A stretch of 64,000 nucleotides of DNA from Croceitalea dokdonensis DOKDO 023. Lineage in GTDB: Bacteria > Bacteroidota > Bacteroidia > Flavobacteriales > Flavobacteriaceae. The notes below the pieces were generated by a model that made no database searches, had not been told where the DNA came from, and saw nothing but the letters and a program-made list of their open reading frames with translations. Of this stretch, positions 34,836-45,983 are shown piece after piece (the stretch's first letter is position 1; the number at the start of each line of letters is the position of its first letter). The stretch covers positions 1 through 64,000 of the forward strand of contig NZ_LDJX01000003.1 in assembly GCF_001306415.1 (NCBI RefSeq), given 5' to 3'. The translations under genes were made by a program, and so were the position numbers.

Positions 34836-37800
34836 ATGAAAATGCTATTCTCCAAGGCAGGTATTGCCCTCCTCTCGCTATGTTTTGTTGCCTTTACCGG
34901 TGAATCCCAAAGAAGAAAGAAAAACACGGCTACACCAGAGATTCCCGCTGAGTTGTATTCCAGTTTGGAGTACCGCTTGGTGGGGCCTTTCCGTGGTGGC
35001 CGATCGGCAGCAGTGACCGGGGTTCCGGGTGAGCCCAATCTGTTTTATTTTGGGGCCACCGGTGGTGGGGTTTGGAAGACCTTGGATGGTGGCCGTAGTT
35101 GGAAAAATATTTCAGACGGTTATTTTGGGGGTAGTATTGGTGCCGTTGAGGTGGCCAAAAGCGACCCCAACGTCATTTACGTTGGTGGAGGTGAAAAGAC
35201 ACTTCGTGGAAACGTTTCCAGTGGTTACGGCGTTTGGAAAACCGAAGATGCCGGAAAGACTTGGCAAAAAGCCGGGCTGGAAAAAAGCCGTCACGTACCA
35301 CGCATCCGGGTGCATCCTACCGATTACAACACGTTATATGCAGCGGTTTTAGGGAATATTTATAAACCCACGAAGGAACGTGGCATCTACAAAAGTACCG
35401 ATGGCGGCAAGAATTGGAAGCAGGTCCTTTTTGTGAACGATCAAGCGGGAGCGGTAGACCTCACCTTTGATCCAAATAACCCCAGAATTTTATACGCAAG
35501 TACCTGGCGCGCAAAGCGGACACCTTACTCATTGAGCAGCGGGGGCGATGGTTCCGCTTTATGGAAAAGTACGGATAGCGGTGAAAGTTGGACGGAGATT
35601 TCCAAGAATGATGGTTTTCCTAAAGATACTTTGGGCATTATTGGGGTAGCGGTATCACCCGTAAATTCAGAACGGGTATTTGCCATAGTGGAGAACAAGG
35701 AAAAAGGTGGCCTGTACCGGTCCGATAATGGCGGGAAAACTTGGATGCAAATCAACAGTGAAAGAAAACTAAGACAGCGTGCTTGGTATTACACCCGGGT
35801 GTATGCGGATACGGAGGATGAAGATGTGGTGTACGTACTAAACGTACGCTACCATAAGTCTACGGATGGCGGAAAATCCTTTAAGACCTTTAATGCCCCC
35901 CATGGGGACCATCACGATTTGTGGATAGCCCCGGAAAACAGCCAGCGCATGATCATTGGGGATGATGGTGGTGCCCAGGTCTCCTATGATGGTGGAGAAA
36001 CGTGGAGCACCTATTACAATCAGCCTACGGCTCAATTTTATCGGGTGACCACGGATAATGCCTTTCCGTATCGTATTTATGTTGCCCAACAGGATAACAG
36101 TACGGTACGCATCAACCACCGTTCTGACGACGGCAGTATTGGGGAGGATGACTGGGAACCCACCGCAGGGGGAGAGTCCGCACATATTGCCGTAGACCCA
36201 ACCAATAATGATATTGTCTATGGCGGAAGCTATGGCGGCTTCTTAACCCGTGTAAACCATGATAAAGGTACGGTCCGTGGTATCAACGTTTGGCCAGATA
36301 ATCCTATGGGATACGGTGCAGAGGGGATGAAATATCGTTTTCAATGGAACTTCCCCATCATTTTTAGTAAGCACGACCCCAAAAAACTGTACACTTTTAG
36401 CAACCATGTGCACCTGTCCACCAATGAAGGCCAAAGCTGGGAGTTGTTAAGTGATGACCTTACCCGTAACGACCCAACAAAACTAGTGAGCAGTGGTGGC
36501 CCTATTACCCAAGATAATACTGGGGTAGAGTATTATTGTACCATTTTTGCAGCCAATGAAAGCCCTTTAAAGGAAGGCTTGCTTTGGGTGGGTAGTGATG
36601 ACGGACTGGTGCATGTGACCAAGGATGGAGGTAAAACTTGGGAAAACGTGACCCCAACCGGTATGCCAGATTGGATGATGATCAACAGTATTGAACCCTC
36701 TGCATTTGATGAAGGCACCTGTTATATTGCCGGTACCAGATACAAACTAGGTGATTTTGCCCCCTACCTTTATAAAACCACGGATTACGGTAAGTCATGG
36801 ACCAAGATCACCAACGGTATCAAGAATGAACATTTTACGCGGGTACTGCGGGAAGACCCTAAGAGTAAGGGCTTGCTTTATGCCGGTACGGAAACTGGAA
36901 TGTACGTTTCCTTTACGGATGGGGCCAATTGGGAACCTTTTCAATTGAACCTTCCCATTGTACCGATTACGGATTTGGCCTGGAAGGAAAACAATCTCAT
37001 TGTTGCCACCCAAGGGCGCAGTGTTTGGATGATTGATGATTTAACCGTGCTGCACCAGTTGCACAAAGACAAAACTGCGGGCAAGGCCAGGTTGTTTGCC
37101 CCAAAAGATAGTTACCGCACAAAAGGTAGGGCGGCAAGTAAGCCAAGTTTAACTGAAGGACAAAATCATCCTAATGGGGTGGTCACGCATTTTTATGTGA
37201 AAAAAGCTACAGAGAAGGATAGTATCAGTTTAACGTATACCAGCATGGCCGGTGATACGCTTGCCAACTACAGCACATTTAACACAGAAAAAGGGAAGAA
37301 GTTAAAGGTTAAGGATGGCGGTAATACCCATGTTTGGGATACGCGCGGAAAAGGTGCGGAAAAACTAGAGGGTATGATTTTGTGGTGGGCCAATTTAGAC
37401 GGTGCCAAAGCGGTCCCCGGAACGTACAAAGTGCATTTAAATGTGAACGGCCTTACCCAGACCGAGGAATTCAAAATTTTGCCCGATCCGCGTGCAGAGG
37501 TTTCCGTGGCCGATATGCAAAAGCAATACGATTTCATTACCAGTATCAATGAAACGGTGGACAATGCGCATCAGTCCATCAAAAAGATAAGAAACATAAA
37601 TACAAAGCTTAACGCTTTTACCAAGCAGTATAAAGAAGACAAACTGGTCAAAAGCTTGGTGGACAAGGCGGAAGAACTAAAGAAAAGTTTTACAGAAATT
37701 GAAAAAACGCTGTACCAAACCAAGAATAGGAGTGGCCAAGATCCGTTGAACTTCCCAATTCGCCTGACCAACAAGCTAGCACACCTGAACAGCCTTGTCA

Positions 37801-37970
37801 GTCTAGATGATTTTCCCCCTACGGAACAGGATATTGCTGTCAAAAATGAGATGACCACTAAAATAAATGCCCAATTGGATGCATTTAATGCTTTGGTGGA
37901 TAAAGAAATGAAAGCGTTTAATCAGCAGTTCAATGCAATGAATTTGGAATACTTGGTGATAGAAGAGTAA
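34836..37970 (+). CDS. Secreted sortilin/BNR-repeat protein (paralogue 1)
   Basis: A 1044-residue exported protein with a signal peptide. The first ~740 residues form a large beta-propeller of sortilin/VPS10-like BNR repeats; the Asp-box pattern recurs many times (STDGGKNWKQV, STDSGESWTEI, SDNGGKTWMQI, TKDGGKTWENV). The C-terminal ~250 residues hold a beta domain and a long helical region. It is annotated elsewhere as a glycosyl hydrolase, but no catalytic residues are identified here. It shares layout and many motifs with the 1038-residue protein at 40392. A TTTG...TATGTTTT pair at 34760-34788 is a weak promoter candidate. Confidence 0.85.
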   Translation: MKMLFSKAGIALLSLCFVAFTGESQRRKKNTATPEIPAELYSSLEYRLVGPFRGGRSAAVTGVPGEPNLFYFGATGGGVWKTLDGGRSWKNISDGYFGGSIGAVEVAKSDPNVIYVGGGEKTLRGNVSSGYGVWKTEDAGKTWQKAGLEKSRHVPRIRVHPTDYNTLYAAVLGNIYKPTKERGIYKSTDGGKNWKQVLFVNDQAGAVDLTFDPNNPRILYASTWRAKRTPYSLSSGGDGSALWKSTDSGESWTEISKNDGFPKDTLGIIGVAVSPVNSERVFAIVENKEKGGLYRSDNGGKTWMQINSERKLRQRAWYYTRVYADTEDEDVVYVLNVRYHKSTDGGKSFKTFNAPHGDHHDLWIAPENSQRMIIGDDGGAQVSYDGGETWSTYYNQPTAQFYRVTTDNAFPYRIYVAQQDNSTVRINHRSDDGSIGEDDWEPTAGGESAHIAVDPTNNDIVYGGSYGGFLTRVNHDKGTVRGINVWPDNPMGYGAEGMKYRFQWNFPIIFSKHDPKKLYTFSNHVHLSTNEGQSWELLSDDLTRNDPTKLVSSGGPITQDNTGVEYYCTIFAANESPLKEGLLWVGSDDGLVHVTKDGGKTWENVTPTGMPDWMMINSIEPSAFDEGTCYIAGTRYKLGDFAPYLYKTTDYGKSWTKITNGIKNEHFTRVLREDPKSKGLLYAGTETGMYVSFTDGANWEPFQLNLPIVPITDLAWKENNLIVATQGRSVWMIDDLTVLHQLHKDKTAGKARLFAPKDSYRTKGRAASKPSLTEGQNHPNGVVTHFYVKKATEKDSISLTYTSMAGDTLANYSTFNTEKGKKLKVKDGGNTHVWDTRGKGAEKLEGMILWWANLDGAKAVPGTYKVHLNVNGLTQTEEFKILPDPRAEVSVADMQKQYDFITSINETVDNAHQSIKKIRNINTKLNAFTKQYKEDKLVKSLVDKAEELKKSFTEIEKTLYQTKNRSGQDPLNFPIRLTNKLAHLNSLVSLDDFPPTEQDIAVKNEMTTKINAQLDAFNALVDKEMKAFNQQFNAMNLEYLVIEE

Positions 37971-38589
37971 AAAGCTCCCTCTATCTCCCCCAAAGGGAAA
38001 TCACCTTAAATGTGTGTTTTTTGCAGAAGACTATACGCTTTGGGTCTTGCGCCTTGCACTTTTGGAATGTCATGTTGAGGCACGAACGCCCCCTAGCCCC
38101 AAAGGTGGAATACTAACCGTTGAGAAGGTTCTCTGACTGCAGGCAGAAGGGTTTATAGTTGTATTTGTCATGTTGAGATATGAAACATCCCACGTATCAG
38201 TGAGAAGAGCTAAACCTTGACTAACAAAGCCCATGGTACGTCCTAATTTCAAAAGCTTGGGCCATCAACCTCCCCTTTCTTCCGCGATGCGGAATTCATT
38301 CCCCTCCTCAGCTGAGGAGGGGAGCTAAAGAAACCGCTTAGGTTTCATTTATAGCCTTAACTGATGATTATGTTGCAAGAAAAAAGCTCCTCCCCTTATT
38401 TCAAGGGGAGGTGATTTTCTACATTATTTTGGAAAATCGGAGGGGATGAAAGCCCGAGTTTTAGCTAAAACAGATTTCCCCTCCTTGGAGGGGCTAGGGG
38501 GTGGTTACATGTTGCATCAATTTAAAGTCCGAGAGAAAAATACATCTTTAAGACTAAAGGTTTTACTTAAGTTTGTGTTTTCAGTTAAC
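37971..38589. repeat. Repeat-rich intergenic region before the MutS-like gene
   Basis: No gene. It holds degenerate copies of the TGTCATGTTGAG repeat near 38068 and 38166, relatives of the inserts in hsdM. Two reversed hairpin-element halves also occur: one ending GGGGAGCT at about 38326, and one starting AAGCTCCTCCCCTT at 38382. The frame upstream of the MutS-like ATG translates the second element (FPSLEGLGGG) and is rejected as coding. Confidence 0.7.
38262..38510. repeat. Two reversed halves of the hairpin element
   Basis: CCTCCCCTTTCTTCCGC...GGAATTCATTCCCCTCC...GGGGAGCT (about 38269-38326) is the left half of the element family in reverse. AAGCTCCTCCCCTTATTTCA then AGGGGAGGTG from 38382 is the right half in reverse. 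Their order shows two different truncated or adjacent copies separated by 55 bp. Confidence 0.65.
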
Positions 38590-40368
38590 ATGAGTGAACC
38601 CAAAGACCCCAAATCCTTCTACGAAGGGCAGTTGAGCCAACACCAAAAAGCGGTTTTGGAACGTACCACGGTAATGCGCTGGTTGGGGCTTTGCAGATTG
38701 TTGGTGTTTCTGGGTTTAGTTGCCGCTACCTACTTCTTTTGGGGAAATACCCAGTTGCTTCTGGTGTGCAACGCCATTGCTATCCCACTTTTTGTCTTTT
38801 TGGTAGTACGATATCAAAAAGTGAAGTACCAAAGAGCACTGGAAAAAGCATTGGTTAAAACCAATCAGACAGAATTATTGGTTTTGGAGGGGGATTTTCA
38901 TACGTTGCCGGATGGAAAAAATTATGCAAACGACCAGCATTGGTACAGTCAAGATATTGACCTGTTCGGGAAAGGGTCTTTTTACCAATATCTCAACAGG
39001 ACTGTCTTAAAAAGCGGAAGTGATTTATTGTCGGATGTCTTATTATCCAATACTATTGAAGATATCCCGGGAAAACAACGGGCAATCCAGGAATTATCAG
39101 GACAGCCCGAATGGCGGCAGCATTTCACGGCAGTTGCTTCCTTGGTAAAAACAGAGGTAAATACAGATACTGTAGTAGCATGGCTCTCTGACTACAAGGC
39201 TTTTTTGCCAAAAGGGATACGCTGGGTCAGTATCGGTTTTTCTGTACTATCCATCGTAGTCTGGATCCTTTATTTTCAGGATTTGGTATCGGGTTATTTG
39301 GTCTTTGGAGTGTTTTTGCTTGGATTAATGATTACTGGGCGTTTTTTACCCAAGTTCAATCAGTTGTCCGGACAGGTTACCAAGGCCCAAAGCACGTTTA
39401 GGCAATACGCCACTTTACTTCAATTGTTGGAAAAGTCGGAATTCCAAAGCGCGCTATTATCGGAACAAAAAAAATTGGTGCATAATGATGAAGGTTCCAG
39501 TTCTGGGGTGTTACAACGTTTTTCAAAGTTATTGGATGCTTTTGACCAACGGAATAACATCCTTATAGGCATAGTGGCCAATGGATTTTTTTTAAGGGAT
39601 ATCTATATAGTCAAGGGGATTGAAAATTGGATTGAAGAACATCGGCTTAAAGTACCCAGCTGGTTCCATGCCATTGCCTTTTTTGATGCCTACAACAGCC
39701 TTGCTAATTATGCGTTCAATCATCTAAATCACGTATATCCTAAAATTGTGAATGAGGGGCCTACCCTTGTAAGTAAAGGTCTGGCACATCCGTTACTGCC
39801 CAAAGAAACTGCTGTTGCCAATGATATCACCATAGGCCGGGATGAGTTTTTTATAATTACTGGAGCCAATATGGCGGGGAAAAGTACCTTTTTGAGAGCT
39901 GTTGGCCTACAACTGGTCATGGCTAATGTGGGTCTGCCGGTATGTGCAATTGATGTGAACTATAGGCCTATCAAACTGATATCAAGCATGCGCACTACAG
40001 ATAGTTTGACGGACGACGAAAGCTACTTTTTTAGCGAACTAAAACGACTAAAACACATTATAGATACCATTGCGGACACCCCACATTTTATCATTTTGGA
40101 CGAAATATTAAAGGGTACCAATAGCACGGATAAGGCCGAGGGTTCCCAAAAATTCATTGAAAAACTGTTAGGACTCCAAGCAACAGGATTGATTGCAACG
40201 CATGATTTGAGCCTTTGTGCCGTGGCTGATAGCTATAAAATGGTAAAGAATCATTATTTTGATGCTCAGATTAAAAATGACGAACTCTTTTTTGATTATA
40301 CCTTTAAAGATGGGATTTGTCAAAACATGAATGCCAGTTTTCTGCTTAAGAAAATGGGGATTGTATAA
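38590..40368 (+). CDS. Membrane-anchored MutS-family ATPase
   Basis: A 592-residue protein. I start at ATG 38590 ([15 protein letters not shown]) because upstream codons are repeat sequence. Two membrane helices near residues 38-75 and another pair near 205-255 precede a MutS-type ABC ATPase: Walker [10 protein letters not shown] near 425, Walker [15 protein letters not shown] near 499-512, and a signature-like [11 protein letters not shown] near 473. It lacks the mismatch-recognition domain, so it is not canonical MutS and not a repair protein by default. The family is common in Bacteroidota with unknown role. It is followed after 23 nt by the second sortilin-like gene. Confidence 0.88.
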   Translation: MSEPKDPKSFYEGQLSQHQKAVLERTTVMRWLGLCRLLVFLGLVAATYFFWGNTQLLLVCNAIAIPLFVFLVVRYQKVKYQRALEKALVKTNQTELLVLEGDFHTLPDGKNYANDQHWYSQDIDLFGKGSFYQYLNRTVLKSGSDLLSDVLLSNTIEDIPGKQRAIQELSGQPEWRQHFTAVASLVKTEVNTDTVVAWLSDYKAFLPKGIRWVSIGFSVLSIVVWILYFQDLVSGYLVFGVFLLGLMITGRFLPKFNQLSGQVTKAQSTFRQYATLLQLLEKSEFQSALLSEQKKLVHNDEGSSSGVLQRFSKLLDAFDQRNNILIGIVANGFFLRDIYIVKGIENWIEEHRLKVPSWFHAIAFFDAYNSLANYAFNHLNHVYPKIVNEGPTLVSKGLAHPLLPKETAVANDITIGRDEFFIITGANMAGKSTFLRAVGLQLVMANVGLPVCAIDVNYRPIKLISSMRTTDSLTDDESYFFSELKRLKHIIDTIADTPHFIILDEILKGTNSTDKAEGSQKFIEKLLGLQATGLIATHDLSLCAVADSYKMVKNHYFDAQIKNDELFFDYTFKDGICQNMNASFLLKKMGIV

Positions 40369-40391
40369 CCAACGATAGAAATACCACCAAA

Positions 40392-43300
40392 ATGAAAAAA
40401 TCAATCTTTTTTGCTTTGTTGTTTGTCCTTACGGGAGCTTTTGCCCAAACGGCCAACGACTATTTTTCACCGGTAAAATACCGAAATATTGGACCCTTTC
40501 GTGGGGGAAGATCCGTCTGCGCAACAGGCGTTGTGGGGGATGCCATGACCTATTACATGGGCACTACCGGGGGAGGCCTTTGGAAAACCTCCGATGCGGG
40601 ACAACATTGGAACAATATATCGGATGGTTTTTTTGAAATGGGTTCCGTTGGCGCGGTTGCGGTGGCACCTTCCAACAGCAATATCGTTTACGTGGGCATG
40701 GGTGAACATGCTCCCCGGGGGGTGATGACCTCTTATGGGGATGGCGTCTATAAATCTACGGATGCCGGAAAGACTTGGGTGAATATTGGCCTTAAGGAAA
40801 CCCAACATATTGCCCGTATCCTGATACATCCCTCCAACCCCAATATTGTTTTGGTCGCTGCGCAGGGTGCTTTGCACGGGCCAAATAAGGAGCGCGGCAT
40901 CTTTAAGACAACAGATGGGGGCAAAACATGGAGAAACGTCCTGTTCGTGAATGAACTTACGGGTTGTTCCGAGCTTTCCATGGATACCAACGTGCCCGAG
41001 GTGCTTTATGCCACCATGTGGGAACACCAGCGTAAACCAGAAATGGTGGTCAGTGGTGGCCAAGGAAGTGGTGTTTATAAGTCTACCGACGGTGGGGAAC
41101 ATTGGAAAAAGATAGAAAAGGGCCTGCCCAAAGAAAAAGGAAAGATGGCAATTGCGGTAAGTCCGGCAAATTCAGACAAAGTCTATGCTCTCATAGAGAG
41201 CGATTCCAATGCTGATAAAGGAGGTCTTTTTGTATCCAATAACGCTGGGGAAAGTTGGAGCATGGTTAGTGGGGATAATAGGTTGACCCAACGGGCGTGG
41301 TATTATACGGAGGTGTTTGCCGACCCCAACAATGAGCATGTGGTCTATGTGTTGAGCGCACCCGCCTTAAAATCCATTGATGGCGGAAAAAGCTGGTCCG
41401 TGATGAACGGTACCCATGGGGATTATCATGATCTTTGGATCAATCCTGACAACTCCAACAACATGATTTTGGCCGATGATGGCGGGGCAGCGGTCACTTT
41501 TAACAACGCCAAAACCTGGTCTTCCCTGGACATTATGCCCACGGCGCAATTTTATCGCATCAATGCGGACCATCTTTTTCCCTACCATATTTATGGCGGT
41601 CAACAAGACAATACCTCGGTAAGAATAGCCAGTCTTTCCTTGGGTCGCGGAAGTATTGGAAGACAGGATTGGGATTATTCCGCTGGGGGCGAAAGTGCAT
41701 TTTTGGCGTTTGACCCAGATAACCCAAGATATGTGATGGGGGGAAGCTACTTGGGCAATATCAACCTTTTAGACAGCCATTCCAAAGCATCAACCCAAAT
41801 CTTGACCGCACCCATTCAATACCTGGGAAGGCAGGCTAGGGACATGAAATACCTTTACAATTGGAACGCCCCCATAATTTGGTCCCAACATGAACCCGGA
41901 ACGTTTTACCATTGTGCACAGTTGGTGCTGAGAACTCGGGACATGGGGAAAACATGGGAGGAAATCTCACCAGACCTTACTAGAGATCAAGATGAAAAAC
42001 AAGGTAATGGGGGTGGCCCGTATACCAATGAAGCCGTGGGGGCAGAAAACTATGGGACCATAGCATACATGATAGAATCTCCGCATGAAAAAGGGTTGTT
42101 TTATACCGGTAGTGATGACGGTCTGGTGCACATCACCAAGAATGGGGGTGCCACTTGGGAAAACATCACCCCAAAAGGACTGGAGGAATGTTTGGTCAAT
42201 GCCCTAGAAGTTTCTCCCCATGACCCAGCCACGGTCTATATGGCCACTACACGGTACAAGTTCAATGACTACACGCCCGCTTTGTACAAGTCTACCAACT
42301 ACGGAAAGAGTTGGACCAACATCAGTAATGGCATTCCCATGGGGTCTTTTACGAGGGTGGTCAGGGAAGACAAAGACAGGAAAAACCTCTTATATGCGGG
42401 TACGGAAAAAGGCATATATATCTCTTGGAACGGAGGAAACGACTGGGAGCCCTTTCAACTTAACCTCCCCAAAACGCCCATTTTAGACCTTAAAGTGCAC
42501 CAGGGGGACTTGATTGTGGCAACATCTGGCCGTTCCTTTTGGATTTTGGATGATTTAAAATTGTTGCAATCCTACACAAAGCCTAAAAATGAAGTCACGC
42601 TTTACACACCGGAGCCAGCGTATAACGGCACTTGGTACAGCGCTTTAAATGGCAACAACCCCAATTTTAAAGGTTCACAGCCATTTACAGGGGTAAATCC
42701 CGCCAATGGGGTGGTTTTGTATTATGAGCTGCCCGCCTTGGACAGTACGGATATTACTTTGGAAATCAAGGATATGGACGGAAAATTGGTGAATTCCTAT
42801 TCCTCCAAAAAAGATAAGAACTTTAAGCAGTATGATGGTGGACCATCTGCACAACCGGTACTAACAAAGAAGAAGGGACTCAACCGTTTTGTATGGGATA
42901 TGCACCATAGAACCATGCCAGGTATCCCGGAAGCCTACATTGAGGCCAATTATAAAGGCCACCGTGCCATTCCCGGAAGCTATAAAATCCAATTAAAAGC
43001 GGGGGGTATTGCTGTAGATACCGAGGCCCGTATAATAGAAGTTCCCTTATATGAAACCACCCCGGGACAGTATAAGGCCTATGACACGTTTATGACGGCC
43101 ACGGAGGCGACCTTAACGGAAATGCACCAAACCGTAAACCAGTTGTACAAGACCAAACAACAATTGGAAACAGTGTTAGAAAAAATACCGGAGGGTTTGT
43201 TGAAAAAGGAGGCTAAAGGGCTTCTGGTACAATTGGAAGCTTGGGACAATGATATGGTACAGCGTAAATCCAAGGCTTACGATGATGTGGAAAATTTTCC

Positions 43301-43508
43301 CAATAAATTTACGGCCGAATATCTTTTTTTAATCAATGCCAGCGATAGTTCCATCCCAAGGATCAACCAATCCTCCATAGATCGTAGAAGAGAATTGGAT
43401 GCACAGTGGAAAGGCTTAAAAGCAAGGGCAGAAGCCTTTAAAAATGATAAGATACCAGAACTCAATAAAAAGTTGTGGGCAGCAGGTATCGGGGCAGTAC
43501 AGTTGTGA
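40392..43508 (+). CDS. Secreted sortilin/BNR-repeat protein (paralogue 2)
   Basis: A 1038-residue exported protein with signal peptide [19 protein letters not shown]. It repeats the layout of the protein at 34836 from the start ([13 protein letters not shown] versus [23 protein letters not shown] versus GATGGGVWKT). It has the same Asp-box propeller and a helical C-terminus. Catalytic or ligand residues are unknown. It starts 23 nt after the MutS-like gene, so the two are likely co-transcribed, and a heptanucleotide repeat tract begins 4 nt after its stop. A duplication of one ancestral gene is the likely origin of the pair. Confidence 0.86.
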   Translation: MKKSIFFALLFVLTGAFAQTANDYFSPVKYRNIGPFRGGRSVCATGVVGDAMTYYMGTTGGGLWKTSDAGQHWNNISDGFFEMGSVGAVAVAPSNSNIVYVGMGEHAPRGVMTSYGDGVYKSTDAGKTWVNIGLKETQHIARILIHPSNPNIVLVAAQGALHGPNKERGIFKTTDGGKTWRNVLFVNELTGCSELSMDTNVPEVLYATMWEHQRKPEMVVSGGQGSGVYKSTDGGEHWKKIEKGLPKEKGKMAIAVSPANSDKVYALIESDSNADKGGLFVSNNAGESWSMVSGDNRLTQRAWYYTEVFADPNNEHVVYVLSAPALKSIDGGKSWSVMNGTHGDYHDLWINPDNSNNMILADDGGAAVTFNNAKTWSSLDIMPTAQFYRINADHLFPYHIYGGQQDNTSVRIASLSLGRGSIGRQDWDYSAGGESAFLAFDPDNPRYVMGGSYLGNINLLDSHSKASTQILTAPIQYLGRQARDMKYLYNWNAPIIWSQHEPGTFYHCAQLVLRTRDMGKTWEEISPDLTRDQDEKQGNGGGPYTNEAVGAENYGTIAYMIESPHEKGLFYTGSDDGLVHITKNGGATWENITPKGLEECLVNALEVSPHDPATVYMATTRYKFNDYTPALYKSTNYGKSWTNISNGIPMGSFTRVVREDKDRKNLLYAGTEKGIYISWNGGNDWEPFQLNLPKTPILDLKVHQGDLIVATSGRSFWILDDLKLLQSYTKPKNEVTLYTPEPAYNGTWYSALNGNNPNFKGSQPFTGVNPANGVVLYYELPALDSTDITLEIKDMDGKLVNSYSSKKDKNFKQYDGGPSAQPVLTKKKGLNRFVWDMHHRTMPGIPEAYIEANYKGHRAIPGSYKIQLKAGGIAVDTEARIIEVPLYETTPGQYKAYDTFMTATEATLTEMHQTVNQLYKTKQQLETVLEKIPEGLLKKEAKGLLVQLEAWDNDMVQRKSKAYDDVENFPNKFTAEYLFLINASDSSIPRINQSSIDRRRELDAQWKGLKARAEAFKNDKIPELNKKLWAAGIGAVQL

Positions 43509-43512
43509 TTTT

Positions 43513-43596
43513 CGCTATACGCTATACGCTATACGCTATACGCTATACGCTATACGCTATACGCTATACGCTATACGCCATACGCCATACGCTATA
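43513..43596. repeat. Heptanucleotide tandem repeat, 12 units
   Basis: Twelve consecutive CGCTATA-type units fill 84 bp. Units 10 and 11 are CGCCATA; all others are identical. It lies 4 nt past the stop of the second sortilin-like gene and is noncoding in its present position. Confidence 0.95.
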
Positions 43597-43701
43597 CGTT
43601 GTGAGCAGTAAGTATTAGACTCAAAAGAATATTTAAATTACGGAATAAATAAAAAAAGACTTGAGTTTAAATTTTCTTAACCTTAAACTATAAACAACCA
43701 A

Positions 43702-44253
43702 ATGACCGATATTTACCCATATATCAAATCCCTTCATTTAATCTTTGTGGTGACTTGGTTTGCAGGCTTGTTCTATGTGCCCAGACTGTTTATCTATCAT
43801 ATAGAAGCCCACGCAAAACCATCACCGGAAAAGGAAATCCTTACCCAACAGTTAAAATTGATGACCAAGCGTTTGTGGTACATCATTACCTGGCCTTCTG
43901 CCATTTTATGTACCTTTTTTGCCATTTGGTTACTGATCGTGATGCCGTCCTGGCTCCAATACCCTTGGATGCACGTAAAACTGACTTTTGTGTTGTTACT
44001 TTTTATATACCATCTTAAGTGCCACCAGATGTTTAGGCAACTGCAACGGGATGAGGTTAACTATACCACCAACTTTATGCGTATTTGGAACGAGGTTGCC
44101 ACCTTGGTGCTGTTCTCCATCGTGTTTTTGGTGATATTAAAGAATGCCTTTAACTGGGTCTATGGCCTTATTGGTATCGTGGTGCTTGGAATTTTGCTGA
44201 TGCTTGGAATCAAATTATACAAAAGGATCAGAACCAAAAATCCAGAGGCGTAG
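43702..44253 (+). CDS. hemJ: Protoporphyrinogen oxidase HemJ
   Basis: A 183-residue inner-membrane protein with five or so membrane helices, matching HemJ (UPF0093). The N-terminal signature SLHLIFVVTWFAGLFYVPRL has the conserved histidine and tryptophan, and HVKLTFVLLLFIYHLKCH sits mid-protein. HemJ oxidises protoporphyrinogen IX to protoporphyrin IX, the penultimate step of heme synthesis, and is the version used by many Bacteroidota lacking HemG/HemY. No other heme genes are adjacent. Confidence 0.9.
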   Translation: MTDIYPYIKSLHLIFVVTWFAGLFYVPRLFIYHIEAHAKPSPEKEILTQQLKLMTKRLWYIITWPSAILCTFFAIWLLIVMPSWLQYPWMHVKLTFVLLLFIYHLKCHQMFRQLQRDEVNYTTNFMRIWNEVATLVLFSIVFLVILKNAFNWVYGLIGIVVLGILLMLGIKLYKRIRTKNPEA

Positions 44254-44423
44254 TGCTGGGCTCTAGTGTATGCTTTAACCAAAAACCGTTTAAGAATACC
44301 GTAAAGTATCAGAGGAAAGGGGGTTTGGTCGTTTACTGCCCTTTACATCTAAAACTCAAATCCATAGCCATACCCGATTTGGTTCGATTATTGTTAACTT
44401 TAATGTCCTAAGGATAAACTGTA

Positions 44424-45872
44424 TTGTTTAAGAGTAAATCGCTTCGTTCCCGGATATTTTTTACCATGATCATGTTGGTGCTTATAGCATCGGTATTGAT
44501 TGCCGGGGTCACCTTGTTCCAATACAAAGAACAGTCACAGGATTATCATGAGAATAGGTTGGAACGGAAAGAGGAGCAAATTATCCAAAGCATCAATTAT
44601 GTATTGCGTGAGACCACCTATGAACCCAGTACGGAAAACCTTCAGTATATTTTTAAGGATGAGATATATAAGATTGCGGATGTACAGAACGTCAACTTTA
44701 ATATTTATGACCTAGAAGGGGAGCTGATCAAAAGCTCCAAGCCCGCCTTTGAAGCAGATTCTGTTTCTAATTGCCTGGATGCAGAGGTGCTGAACAATCT
44801 TTTGAACAGCCCGGACAAGCGGTACGTAGAAGAAAAAAGTACTGCCGGTGATAATTACCAGGCCACCTACAAATACATTAACGATCCTAAATTTAAACCA
44901 ATTGGTATTTTAAATCTACCCTATTTTGAGGACAATTCTTTTAATGATATGGAATTGCGGGAATTTTTTGTAAGGCTGGCAGGGGTGTACCTGCTCATGT
45001 TGATAGCCGCAGTGGTACTGGCCTACTTTATCTCTAAATACATCACCCGATCCCTGCAAACGGTGTCCGATAAAATGACCAAAACCAACCTCACCCATAG
45101 GAATGAGAAGATATTGATTGACAATCCTACCGAGGAGATCGGTAAGCTAATTTCCTCCTATAATGGGATGATAGACGAGTTGGAGGCAAGTGCCGCTAAA
45201 TTGGCACGCAGTGAACGGGAGCAGGCGTGGCGTGAAATGGCCAAGCAAGTGGCCCATGAAATAAAGAATCCCTTGACACCAATGCGGTTGACGGTACAAA
45301 GTTTTGAACGAAAATTTGAACCTAACGACCCCAATGCCGAAGAAAAAATCCAAGAATTTTCAAAAACCTTGGTGCAACAGATAGATACCATGAGCAATAT
45401 CGCCTCCGCCTTTTCCAATTTTGCAGATATGCCGGCCCAGCAAAAGGAAACCTTGAATGTGGTCCATGTTAGTAAGTTGGCACTGGATATTTTTAATGAA
45501 CCCTATATCCATTTTATAGCGGATGAGGAGGAAATCATTGCCAAATTAGATCGGACACAACTCATTAGGATCGTCACCAATCTGGTGATGAACGCCATAC
45601 AGGCCATGGGTGATCAACAGTATCCACGGATATTGGTTACTGTGGCCTCCGAAGGTAGCTATGTAAAAATATCGGTGGCGGATAATGGCGTTGGGATTGC
45701 GGACGAATTTAAAGAGAAGATTTTTGAGCCCAAGTTTACCACCAAAACCAGTGGTATGGGGCTTGGTTTAGGGATGGTTAAAAACATTGTTGAAAATTAC
45801 AGGGGCAGTATTAATTTCACCTCCCAAATTGGGAAAGGCACTGTTTTTACCGTCAAGTTTCCCAAAGAGTAG
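44424..45872 (+). CDS. HAMP-domain sensor histidine kinase
   Basis: A 482-residue membrane kinase. Two membrane helices (about 12-32 and 185-207) flank a ~150-residue periplasmic sensor, followed by a HAMP linker. The HisKA phosphoacceptor His278 is in [13 protein letters not shown], a NtrY-like H box. The HATPase has N box [11 protein letters not shown]1 DNGVGI and G2 GMGLGLGM. The only in-frame start before the first helix is TTG at 44424. No response-regulator gene is adjacent, so it is an orphan here and may phosphorylate a regulator encoded elsewhere. Confidence 0.9.
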   Translation: MFKSKSLRSRIFFTMIMLVLIASVLIAGVTLFQYKEQSQDYHENRLERKEEQIIQSINYVLRETTYEPSTENLQYIFKDEIYKIADVQNVNFNIYDLEGELIKSSKPAFEADSVSNCLDAEVLNNLLNSPDKRYVEEKSTAGDNYQATYKYINDPKFKPIGILNLPYFEDNSFNDMELREFFVRLAGVYLLMLIAAVVLAYFISKYITRSLQTVSDKMTKTNLTHRNEKILIDNPTEEIGKLISSYNGMIDELEASAAKLARSEREQAWREMAKQVAHEIKNPLTPMRLTVQSFERKFEPNDPNAEEKIQEFSKTLVQQIDTMSNIASAFSNFADMPAQQKETLNVVHVSKLALDIFNEPYIHFIADEEEIIAKLDRTQLIRIVTNLVMNAIQAMGDQQYPRILVTVASEGSYVKISVADNGVGIADEFKEKIFEPKFTTKTSGMGLGLGMVKNIVENYRGSINFTSQIGKGTVFTVKFPKE

Positions 45873-45983
45873 GAAGTCTTGATCGGTGCCCAATACATCA
45901 CAGCAGATAACACTTAAAAAACCAATATGGATCAACTGCTTTGAAAAAGGTTTGCTAACTTTTAACTTCTAAATTCTCAACCT

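Noticed and set aside
43513-43596. Heptamer tract as a CRISPR or an origin iteron set
   Set aside because: Units are 7 bp without spacers, and no replication gene is near.
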